DNA from: Ectocarpus siliculosus
Taxonomy: Eukaryota > Sar > Phaeophyceae > Ectocarpales > Ectocarpaceae
Length of the DNA stretch: 64,000 bases
Assembly: GCA_000310025.1 (NCBI GenBank)
Contig: FN649744.1
Coordinates: 766,731-830,730, forward strand
Direction: 5' to 3'
Positions 1-10,800 of the stretch are shown one piece after another. The translations under genes and the position numbers were made by a program. Position 1 is the first letter of the stretch, and every line of letters begins with the position of its first letter. Under the pieces are notes generated by a model, which worked only from the letters and a program-made list of their open reading frames with translations, did no database searches and was not told the origin of the DNA.

Positions 1-2133
1 GATAGTGCATCGAGATCAACGCGGCGTTTTCCGTGTCTAAGAACCGCTCCACCTGGACAGCGCGCAAGTGCCGCACGGCAGGACTCGCGTGTTCAGACAC
101 GGCACTAGGAAGGATAGGACGGAGGTGTGAAATGAAATGGCCGCACGTCGTTCACGTCGTGGATGGATCCAAGACTAGCTATTACAGCCCGTGTCTGAAG
201 CATCCCGAAAAGCTTCGGACAGGCGGAAAGACGAGGACCGATTTTTTTTTCAACTTGTAGAACGTTCTCTAAAAATAATGCGGCCTCTTTTTGCGGCGAT
301 TTACAGGGAGCAAGCACCCACTCGATGAAAAAACCAAGACATTTGGACAAGCAGCGGCACCGCAATGTGGACAGAGTGAATGTAGCCCCGGTGAACTCCC
401 TAAGCTTTCGCCGTGTCGGCCTCACCTCGCTTCGGTCCGCTAGATCACACTTGGTGAGCACGTTCAAGTGCGGCAGCTCGAGCTGCACCATCGCGCTGAG
501 GCTCAACAGTGCCCCGCTCATGAACTTGGCAGGGTCGGTGATGAACGTGGCATCTAGTAGAAACACCGCGCAAACGTTGTAATTCCAAGACTGCCAGCAA
601 GTTACGACGAGCGGGAGGGGACGGGCGGGTCCAGAACGACTGCTGTAAGCCGTGGGCGGCGATGTTGTAGGAGGGAGTTCGGCACCTGTACCCGTGAAGA
701 ATGTTCATGGCAAACCAGACCTAGCTGTCGCCCTCGCCACGTAGTCTTACCTTGAGCTGGTCCAGGACATTGCGCATAACCGGGACGTGGCTGTACAGCT
801 CCACCTTGGGGATGACACACACACACACACACAGAGAAGAGAGACAGAGAACAGCGGTGGAGGGAGAGAGGGAGAGCGAGACAGAGACAGAGACAGAGAG
901 AGAGACAGAGACAGAGACATACACACAGACAGACAGACAGACAGAGAGGCGGACATTCATGAGGTAGTACAGAAATTTCCCCGAGACGGGCGGTACTGGA
1001 TGCACGGCTACAACGAGGCACAGCCCATTGCACAGACGCGCTATAGCTCAACGAGGTGTACCCTACAATCACGCAGCCCTGCCTTCCAGATCGACACACC
1101 TAGTAGGGCAACGAAAAACTGCACCCAACCGTTTCCCATGGACTAGTGGTGAACACAGCGGAGTGGCGGACACGAATCAACATGCAACGCAGCAACAAGT
1201 GCCACCGAGAACACATCTATCCGACCTTGAGGTGGGACGAATCAGTAGTTTTGCCTCACGCCAAAGGGAAACGCTCCATCGGGATAGAGGAAGGTGAGCA
1301 CCTGGCCGGGGCAGTCGAAGATTATGTATTCGTCATCATCAAACTTATCCAGCTCGTCCTTGAGCCAGTCCATATTGTCCAGGAGGTACTCCATGCAATA
1401 AACCAGCCCCCCGTTCGGACCTAATTCCAGCTCTTCCATGGCGTCCTCAAGAGATATCAGGTCTGCAAAAATCGCAGCGCCAGGCATTCCAAGACATGGA
1501 AGTCGTTCCATAAAGCGGCCACAGGCTTCGGAAGGTTGACTGGCCGCAAGGCGCACTACTGTCTCACGCGACCTCAAGATAAGCAAGGTGTGCACTCGAT
1601 GGTTGAGGGTCGGCTGTGAGGAAGGCCATGCGCACGGCTTGTATTCAGCTTGGTGCCACACATTTCCGTTTCAACACCTCTCAATGCCGCTGAGATACAG
1701 TACTAAATATTATACCCGGTAGGGTAGCGGTGTACCATGATACGACGTAGGAAGTATATAAAACCCATGTTTAGCACGTTGACCCAGCAGTGGTTCGCAG
1801 TCGCCAACCGTCTAATCATGGTTGGCCTGGCTGACATTAAACATACCACAGAGGTAGACAAGACTTTATCGCAGGACATTGGTACAACGAATCACCCAAT
1901 CTTAAATTTTCAAAGCCAACTCCGAACGAATCGTACTGTAAATTGACAGCCGTATTGCATCAGCACTCCTCGCAATGTCTCCCACCTCTGATATCGAAGG
2001 CGACTTCGTACTCGAAGGCCTCCGCGGCAGGGTCGAGGTTGACGACGTGCACCGTCCTCTTGGCGTTTTGGCAGTGCTCCTGCATGATCTTGCAGTACGT
2101 CGACTTGCCGGTGCCCGCCGGCCCCATAACCAT
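1..2133 (-). CDS. GPN3: GPN-loop GTPase 3 (partial, runs off the left edge)
   Basis: GPN-loop GTPases assemble as dimers and are needed for assembly and nuclear import of RNA polymerase II; GPN3 is the family member this matches best. Exons in transcript order are 2133-1986, 1462-1302, 804-751, 590-426 and 52 to the edge, and all phases join. Visible motifs are the P-loop GPAGTGKST at the start, VNLDPAAE, the diagnostic GPN loop in [13 protein letters not shown], the G3 motif FDCPGQ, and the G4 motif NVLTKCDL. All introns read GT-AG, although the acceptor before 804 is AAG. The first exon shown starts with ATG directly after a CAG acceptor. Relatives have about five more residues before VMGPAG, so either this ATG is the start or a tiny upstream exon was missed. 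The last third of the protein lies outside the window. The family is certain from motifs; the assignment to GPN3 rather than GPN2 rests on the overall match. Confidence 0.92.
816..950. repeat. (AC)n / (AGAC)n / (ACAG)n simple repeat
   Basis: A purine-rich microsatellite lies inside a GPN3 intron, running through AC, then AG and GACAGA units, then ACAG units. It produces several spurious open frames on both strands. Confidence 0.9.
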
Positions 2134-2146
2134 CTGGGTTTGTTGT

Positions 2147-2186
2147 CAAGGGAAGTCAAGGGAAGTCAAGGGAAGTCAAGGGAACA
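2147..2186. repeat. Four-copy 10-bp tandem repeat
   Basis: The unit GGGAAGTCAA is repeated about four times just upstream of the first recognised GPN3 exon, in its 5' leader or first intron. Confidence 0.85.
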
Positions 2187-4452
2187 AAAGGGACTTTAGG
2201 GTTGCCACCTTGTCTAGACCTCCGACACGTGTTGCATCGTTTCATTCGCGGTGGAAGTCGGCCGATGGATAAGCCCATCTAAAGAACAACACCTCCATTA
2301 ATACTGCTGTAGTACTCGGAAGCTCGAAAATATATACGCGGGGAACGGTGGCTCCGCGGTCAGCCCTCACTACTGCGGAAGTGAAAAATTGAAAACGTGC
2401 AGACGATGTACACGCTCACCAAGAAAAGGGTAAAGGTTGTTGCAATGATGCATTTGTTTCGGTCCAGATCGATGCCTAGACTACAGGGTGCACCAATCTT
2501 TGCACCCCGCCCGAAGACCTATGTTGCCACTGTAATCACCTCTAAACACTAAGGCGTGCACGCTTTGGAACCCAACATACTTTTAACCAACACTACGTTG
2601 CCCGGGACTGTCAGGTCTGCGGCTTGCTGGCTGTATCGCTGTAAACGCTATTCAGGCTACACTGCAGTGTGTGGCGGAGGTGTGGCAGATCAAACTTGCG
2701 TTGTGTGTGCCTTCATGTATGTGCTTGTGGTAGAGCCAGCAAGGCGTCGTGAAATCGGATCGCATAATTGCCGACCTCCCCGCGGACAATACAGGGAGCA
2801 TAGAAGGGTCTCGATGCCTCGATCTCCTCAATCTCCAAGTTGAGGACCACCTCCCTCCCCCAACTTCTCACCACCGCACGAAGCCAGCACAACTAGCGAA
2901 TATTGGCAGGATGGAAAGAGTGGGGGCATGCAGCTATTTTCTCACGCACCTGGCAACACTTTCCCATCGCGCCACAGCCAAAGGCCCTCGCGAGATGTTT
3001 GTGGGGGGGCGTCAAGCGTCAAGCCGTCTCACAGCAGTACCAAACTGCCGAAAGGAGTTCGACGAATCGGTTTCGCTGTCATCCCAGAGGGGGGGGCAAT
3101 CATGCGCGATGTTCGCGGAAGGGAACAGATCGAGGAGGAAGGTCTCTCTCTTCGTGTATTTTCCACGGATGAAGCAGAGCACAACCAAGCATTTGAAATA
3201 GAATAAGAGCGATGTGCGTTTTCGTAGTCACGGTCAGAGAATGGAGTCAAACAGCAGTCAACAATACATAATACGAAGTACTGCTGTAGTCCTTTTATTC
3301 TTATTTTTCGCGAAAAGTTTAGCCTTATTATTTTCTTAACGGAATTTTTCTTAATGCGGGCCACTATACAGCACCATTTTACATGTGCACTGTGGCTCGG
3401 CGTGTGAGCAAAGAAGATGGGGAGGAAGGTGGGCTGATAGGGGAGGTACACGATGTAGAAGTTGATCAAAAATGTGGGTTATCATTCGGTTATCATGACT
3501 AAAAGTTGTACAGGGAGGGAGGGAATTGCGAGACAGCAATGAGACGACGGCACGGGAGTTTCGTGAAGTTGTGAAAACAATACACCCCCAGTGGCAGCAT
3601 TTTGGCGATTATGATCATCCGGGGTGTTATTTTGTAGGGGGGTGCGGTTTTACGTGTCAACATATTGCAAGATCCGAGAGCACTTCAATACGTAGGGTGG
3701 TGAGCACAATGCAGTTTGTAGAAGATCGCGTCAGACTTCTTTGGCTAACCAAGTTGGTGTGCGTCAAATGGGCCAAGTTCCGATGGGCAGCATCATGGTA
3801 TCAAGCTGTAAACCTGAGATACCGGTTCGTCTTCCAAACTGAAGGGACAAAAAAGGTAAAGGGGGAGAAAGGTGTTTACTGTGGCGAGAGATGCGAAAGG
3901 GTTTCAAAACTTCGGCATCCAGTCGAATACAATATGAGTCCCCTAGAGATGTTTGGTTGACATGATTTCTAGGTACGTTGTACAAAATTGGGTAGGGAGA
4001 CTCGAACTACACAACGTGGACTGCTGTTGTACGTTGTGAAGTTGCTTTAGTTCGTACCAAACAACAACGCAGTCCTCGCCAGGCACACACGGCAGCCTGC
4101 CAAGCACACAGGTCTGTGGAGATGGCTGCCAGTTGCTCCCGTCTGGCCGACGACAGAAACAATGCCAAACGTTTTGACGATCCATTGGAGACACCAAAGC
4201 GGTCCCATTATGCTTTCCACACCTCGAAGCGAAAAAGTTTCTCGAACCCCACAAGCAACTCATTCGGTTCACGAATACCACTTTCTACAGCTGAATCTAT
4301 AGCAACGCGTCCATCTACAGCAGAAAAATGGCAGACTGTCAGGTAGAGACACAAGCAACCGCAAGCACCAGCCAAAGCTCCTTGTAAAATGAAAAGCATA
4401 AACGACACAAGCGATGCATCCAAATCAAATCTCCACGCGAACCGTGTTCATG
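2187..4452. other. Intergenic stretch without a recognised gene
   Basis: Only short overlapping open frames without family motifs are seen. The stretch holds the 5' flank of GPN3 (read leftwards) and the 3' flank of the phosphoesterase. Two copies of the recurring 10-mer TACTGCTGTA sit at 2302 and 3279. Confidence 0.6.
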
Positions 4453-5210
4453 TCAGTCACTCCCCGCCTTCTTCTTGCCATTTCCTCCACCAGGGGCGGA
4501 CCACATGGCCTCCGCTGGGACGCACACGACCCTTCGCCCGGGCAACACGACAGCCGTCAGCGACCGCCCGTAAACGCAACCGGTGTCTAGACCGGTGGCA
4601 AACGCCTCTTTCTGAAACCCTCGCTTCGCGTCGTGTCCAAAGTACACGTGCTCCGGCCCCTTCCAGGCCTTGGCCCAGGCCAGACCTTCCCAACAGTGAA
4701 CACGAGAGATAGGGAGGGAAGGCGGGCGCGGAGTCGTCCAAGGGCAAAAAAAAAAGAGCAGATAAATTATCCGGCGAAACTTGGGGAGTGTGGATAGAAC
4801 TGCGCAGGCACCCAGGCTTCGACTACCTCCATCACATGCTGAATGACATCCCGCCGCTGGCAGCTCCTTCGAGACTGCTCCGGGATCACTCAACTAAAAC
4901 TGACACCAGCCGGTGGATTGCCTCGTGCAATACGTGGCGTGAGAGGGGGGGCGAAGGGTTCATCTCTGCAGTTTCTAAACACGCAACCAGGGAAAAATCC
5001 AAAGTGACCGTCGTACCTTGGTCTGGGAGAGTACGGGGCTCGTAGCCCCCGCCACCCTCTATCTCCACAACGTTTCGCATGCAAGACATTGCCTCTGCGT
5101 CTTGGCCGTTCAGAGGCACCCCGGGCACGAGGCCAGCGTGTACGATGATGCAACCCAAGGAAGGGAAGCTCAGCGTGTAGGGTAGGGCGCTTATCCACTG
5201 GAGATCATCG
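4453..5210 (-). CDS. Calcineurin-like metallophosphoesterase, C-terminal exons
   Basis: Two minus-strand exons, 5210-5017 and 4685-4453 (TGA at 4453), join in phase. The first encodes [12 protein letters not shown] followed by [13 protein letters not shown]. The second encodes [17 protein letters not shown], then [12 protein letters not shown] and LTAVVLPG. This order (VHAGL, then GHDAK, then [10 protein letters not shown]) is the C-terminal half of PPP-like/diadenosine-tetraphosphatase-type metallophosphoesterases; the two histidine motifs are metal or phosphate ligands in that fold. The tail is basic ([10 protein letters not shown]). The N-terminal metal-binding motifs (DxH, GDxxD, GNHD) should be in upstream exons at higher coordinates. 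I could not find them between 5211 and 7500, and 367 bases of that interval are N. The substrate, nucleotide or protein, cannot be decided. Confidence 0.8.
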
Positions 5211-7860
5211 CTGGGTAGAAACAGGTTTGCGAAGTACCATGGGTTTTGTGGCGAGGGGGCGAGGGGGTAGAAGTGGAAAAACAGGATGAGTCCAGGGACG
5301 AGGATCGGGACCAATGAAATGAACAGCTGTTGAACGTCTTATGTTACCAACTAATAATGCGGCGCAGTTCGGGAAGGCATTTCCCCGTGACCAAGGTTTT
5401 CTCTGCTCACCCGATAGCAGCCTTTAGCCCCCCCCTCTCGCCCCCCCCCGGTGTTTGCCATCGGGGTTGGGTTTTCGTCGCTTGGCAACGACGTTGTAAA
5501 ACAAGCCAATTCACTTCGTGAACTCGGCAACCAGGTTACCATTTTTTTTTTTACCTCTGGTTTCTTTTTGGGCGGTAACCATAATGGTGGTCGAGTAGAT
5601 CATGTTGTGCGGGGTCGAGAACCCTCACTCCGCGCAAAGGGGATCATCGCACGTTGTGTTAAAATGGTCAAGCATCCTCGAGGCAGCTACACAGTGCTTA
5701 CAACTGTCTCTGGAAGTGAAAGCACCAGAAAATAAATTAAGTCATACGCAGCTGTCATCCGTACGCGAGAAAGTAAGCAGAAGATGCCGAACGCTCCTTT
5801 CATGCGACTCGCCGAATATCTCACGGCGCTTCGCGCTTGGTGATATGAGATCCTGGTCTGGTGAGAACCCGGCGTGCTCCGTCCCGGCTTTGCAGGGATG
5901 CGAGGTCAATGGTCTAACGACTACGGCATGCACGACTATGGGTACACCCCCCCCCCCCCCTCGTTGAACAGGAAGGAAAGAGAGGATCTCGAGGAGGAAA
6001 TGAGAGAGGGTGTGACATGGACAAGTTTGGTAAATTAGACAACAGCGAAAAAACGATCGCGATAATTGGGGATAGATGGTGGGCACAAGAGGCCCTAGAG
6101 GACGGGGATAAGATGTGCAAGAATTTTTTTATGTAGTTTGTGGCAGAAACGTAAAGAGCTCCCTAAATGTTGGTGGTGTCTCTAGTAGGGGTAGGAACCG
6201 GTGCTCCGTCTCGAAAGGGACGCGTGGTCAATGGTCAAATGACTAAGGCAAGCAACAAATGAGTACGCCCCCCCCCCCCCCCCCCCCCCTCCTGGGTTTT
6301 TTNNNNNNNNNNNNNNNNNNNNNNNNNNNNNNNNNNNNNNNNNNNNNNNNNNNNNNNNNNNNNNNNNNNNNNNNNNNNNNNNNNNNNNNNNNNNNNNNNN
6401 NNNNNNNNNNNNNNNNNNNNNNNNNNNNNNNNNNNNNNNNNNNNNNNNNNNNNNNNNNNNNNNNNNNNNNNNNNNNNNNNNNNNNNNNNNNNNNNNNNNN
6501 NNNNNNNNNNNNNNNNNNNNNNNNNNNNNNNNNNNNNNNNNNNNNNNNNNNNNNNNNNNNNNNNNNNNNNNNNNNNNNNNNNNNNNNNNNNNNNNNNNNN
6601 NNNNNNNNNNNNNNNNNNNNNNNNNNNNNNNNNNNNNNNNNNNNNNNNNNNNNNNNNNNNNNNNNNNNNGCCATCAACCGGATTCACGAAAGACGCGGGA
6701 AAGCAGCTCAGACCGCTGTGTTGGCACCAAGTACCGGGGGGTGCACGGGTACGGTAGAGCGAACAGGTCCGGGGTTCACCTTTGGTTGACATGCATGTAT
6801 CGCGTAGTTCTTGGATGGGTTTGAACGTTTGAACTGGCTGATGGTTCGAAGCAGCAGTCGACGGCCTACCGTACCGAAACAGCACGAGGGGGAAACTGCT
6901 GATGCAGGATACCCACAAGATATTGGACACAACGATACAACGAGGAATGGAGTTTGTCTGCACATTTTCTCTCTCTCTATGTATTCTCTCACAACCATTC
7001 CTCATAGTCATGCTTTGCTCCGAGCACCGATACCCAGCTGTAGTGGTGATGCCGGTCACAAATCCGCATCCAGACTGCACATGTGTCAGTCTGTAAGGAA
7101 GGTACATTGTACACACAGATACATGCCACGACTATTTAGACTGCTGTTATTATAACGCGAGTTGGAAGAGCTGCTTCTCGATACAGGGGTTTTTGGTGCC
7201 ATACACAGCGAATGTTCGTCCATAACGACGGGTACCTTCAGCTCTTCAGCTCCGACCGTCCTATGCATAACACCCGGAAGTTCGGTTCCCTCAGGCCCGG
7301 CATGTCGGCCTGCAGCAGCGCAGTTACCCCTTGCCGTTTGACCTCGGTGTTTGCACAAGGTCCGGGAGAGGGCAGCGATCGATCCGCTGCGGAAGGCAAC
7401 ACCTCGACGCAGCATGCACAACAGCGCAAGCGACATCACGGTCAGGGTCACACCGACCCGAGGCTCGATCACACGTAAGCCCATCCCATCGAAGAGAGCG
7501 AGAGACCTGAGTGCGTTACGAGCTACTGTGGTTATTATGTTATTATGAAGTTATGACAAGCGACAGAACCCGCCGAGTGTAGTTTTTTTTTGTCCTGACA
7601 GTCCCGCGTAGGCTCCCTGGTCGTTTATTCTCTGCCCTCTGCTGCCCTCCGCTGCTACTGCTGCTGCACAGCTGTCCGTGGGCGTGGTAGGTGGAGAGAG
7701 GGAACGCCTCTCCTATACTGCTACCCAAATTTGTGCACCTTTGGTTGTATTGGTTGTCTTGGGTATACTACAGCAGTTGCGAAGTCAGGCTGTAGAGCTT
7801 GCGCCTCCACACGAGCAGCAGTCCTTCCACCAGCAAACCTGTTTGCAAGCAAGCAGCAGC
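5211..7860. other. Unassigned interval with assembly gap
   Basis: This interval should contain the missing N-terminal exons of the phosphoesterase (minus) and the promoter/5' leader of METTL13 (plus). A minus-strand frame starting at 7484 begins MGLRVIEPRVGVTLTVMSLA and continues hydrophobically to LRRGVAF, so it could be a signal-peptide exon, but nothing links it to the phosphoesterase. Two similar stretches, about 5845-5962 and 6176-6290, each end in a long C run. Confidence 0.4.
6303..6669. other. Assembly gap (367 N)
   Basis: A run of N follows directly after a long C homopolymer and a T run, the kind of low-complexity sequence at which assemblies break. Open frames drawn across it are artefacts. 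Confidence 1.
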
Positions 7861-10800
7861 ATGAGTGCTGCTGGTGGTGGTGCGGCTGCTCCAAAGCTTC
7901 TTCCTCGCCACCACGACGAGTTCCGATCCAAGGAGTACTGGGACTCGTTCTTCCAGCAGAGGACTGACGCCTTCGAATGGTGAGTCGAGAGCAGCGGCAG
8001 CCTTCGACCGGGCCGAGAGCAACATTGCCACACTGCCAACCACGCCAAAAGGAGAGCTGCTGTGTGCTGTGCGGAAGGTTGCAGGGCTTCTGCCATGTCC
8101 ATCCGCTCTTCTGGCATGATTGCACGCCTGTCCGCAAGCAGTGGAAGAAAAGAGATAACCGCTGCAGGACCCTCTGTGTGTGTGTGTGTGTGCCTATGCA
8201 TTCATGCGGAGACGGCACGCTTAGCCTATACCCTTCGCAGGAATCAATGATACCGTCGGTGTGCTGTGCGGCCGTACAATAGCTGTTACCCGCAGGGGAG
8301 ATGTCCCTATATGCTGTCTGGGAAATCGTAGACATACAGGTACTTTCTGACGCTATGAATCCATTGCTAATCTGTCTCAGACTATTTTCTATGATAGAGA
8401 TGGTTTCGTTGTGCCATACATTAAGAAAAAAAAAAGAAAAAAAAAGATGGTTGTACAATATGCGGTATAAGGTGCACAAGAGTACACATGAGTCCATGTT
8501 TGGTTCCACAGCTCTTCGTCCTGGTGCAGAGCCAGACCAACTCTTTGGCTAACACGAGTCGTTTCGCTGCGGGTGCTTTTGGTGCCAGGTATGGTGAGTA
8601 TGAGGACCTTCGGAAGCTCGTGCACCGGACGCTGCGGCGCACGGAGCGGATCCTGGTCATCGGATGCGGAAATTCCAACTTCAGCGCCGAGTTGTACGAC
8701 GACGGTTTCGAGGAGGTGAGACTGGCAACAGTCAACAGCATGCTTTGGGCCACGTTAGCCCGAGCCCAACTCCGGCTGTTCGCAAGCTGTGTGTGCGATG
8801 GCGCTCCGTACTCTGTAGTCGAAGGTTGGTCGTGACATATCGTTTCAGATCGAGCATGTTGAGGTGTTGAGGTTGCTCATATGGGGTCCAACCGATCGAT
8901 CATGAGCACCTTTCACGGGGGGCGATTGTCTGCCTCATCTTCCTTGTTCTGCCCCCCTTTCGGTGCAACGCTTGTAAACTCAGATCGAAAACGTGGACTT
9001 CAGCGATCCGGTGATCGCTGAAATGCACCGCTCTCACTCCGGAGTGCGTCCCAAAATGACGTGGACTGTCATGGACGTAACGGACATGAGAGGGTGAGAA
9101 TCTTCGTATACAGTACATCGGTGCTTGGAAACAATGAACCGGACTGGAGATTTATAGGGAACCGTTGGAGTGGATGATGCCTCTGGTGCCGACCTCACGA
9201 ACATTTTGACACTCACCGTTTCAAGGGGGGGAAGAACAGGGGTTTTGACGCTGGCTCTTTTCCTATACTTAAATCCTATACAAAGAAAGAAAACAACCTT
9301 CCCGCCAGGGTTAGGTTAGGCGTTCTATTGTCATCAGTAGAGGGCACCATGAAGAGGCGTCGTTAGTGCTGGCACGTTCAGGTTTGCTACTGGAGCGGAA
9401 ATATCGAAGGTCGCAGCAGCCTCTGAAAACAGTCCGAAATCTGGGCCGGAACCAAGCGGCATCCAACATTAGTCACAGCCATGCTCACCGCCACGGACCG
9501 TAAACCCCTGAACGGGGTGTCAGCAGTAGGTAGTGGCATCAGCTACTGCTGTAAACCCGTAGTTCAGGAGATTGGGGTCGGTGGCGTCGAGCATGGCTGT
9601 GACTAATGTTGGATGCCGCTTGGTTCCGGCGCAGATTTCGGACTGTTTTCAAAGGCTTCTGAGAACTTCGATATTTCCGCTCCAGTAGCAAACCTGAACG
9701 TGCCAGCACTAACGACGTCTCTTCATGATGCCCTCTACTGATGACAATAGAATGCCTAACCTTAACCCTCCAAACTGACCTTGTTTGAGCGCCTTCCGTT
9801 TTGACTCTTTTGACTTGGAATTTAGAATGGTGTGAATTTTATTGATTTCAAAGGAGGCCTGTGGAGGTAGACACGTGAAATGTATGTTTTGAGAAGCCTC
9901 TACTGCCGCCCTGTGCGAGAATCAACGATTTCTTTTTTTCACGATGCCTCCCGACTGGTTTTGTGTGTCTGTTGTACAATTTCTGGACCTCTTGCGTTTG
10001 TTTTCAAAATTCGTAAGCATCAAAATTACTCTTCTTCCCCCCCTTGAGACCGAACCCCCCCGGGTGCTAATTGACTCCCTCTTGCGGCACCAGAGTTTTT
10101 CACCCATTACTCTAACAGAGGGAGGGTTTCTGGGAATGCTGATGAAACAGACAGTTTCCTTGCCTCGTGATCATTTATTTTGTCTTTATTGCGCACCAAA
10201 CTGCACGGCAAGCAGCACTATCTTAAGGTTCAGCAGGCTCACGTGTCAGACGCGGGTGGGCATATCGCGCGCGTGCTGGCGGCAGCATGATCTGCAGCAT
10301 GAGTCTTCCGCGAAATTCAGCTGCGGCATGAGCCTTTCGCGAAATACAGCGCAGCAGGGCGGCACCCGAGAATCAGGCACGGGATGAAGTTCATCAACAT
10401 CGAAACCGCCGTGAAGACGTATTAATCCAGCCTTCCAACTCAACCCACATATTCATCGTTCGGCGAAACTGTACGTACGGTACCCTGTTTTTTTCGTGCA
10501 CTCGCAGATACGAAGACGGCTCTTTCGACGCAGTTGTAGACAAGGGGACCCTCGACGCCCTCATGTCAGAAGACACCGCCGAGGTCAGGAAGAGCGGCGA
10601 AGCCATGCTGCGGGAGGTTAAGAGAGTCCTCAAGCCCACGGGAAGGTCGGTCGGTGTTGGTGGAAAAATCCGTGTATAAGTGCACTGCTGCTGCTGCTGC
10701 TGCTGCTGCTGTCGCTGTTGCTCGTGCAGCTTTCCCGGCGCCGCAACTCGTCCTGAATCTATCGATCTGTGATTCTTTTAACTTCAAGAATTCCAGCACG

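Noticed and set aside
5451-5735. Plus frame FAIGVGFSSLGNDVVKQANSLRELGNQ ending at a GTTACC
   Set aside because: Looks protein-like but has no family match, no convincing acceptor (a C run precedes it) and lies where minus-strand exons are expected.
6985-7030. Minus-strand GAKHDYEEWL as a candidate GNHD motif for the phosphoesterase
   Set aside because: The catalytic Asn is missing, the frame stops at once, and no splice sites fit.
6235-7116. Long minus frame across the N gap
   Set aside because: Half of it is undefined residues from N bases, so the open frame is an artefact.
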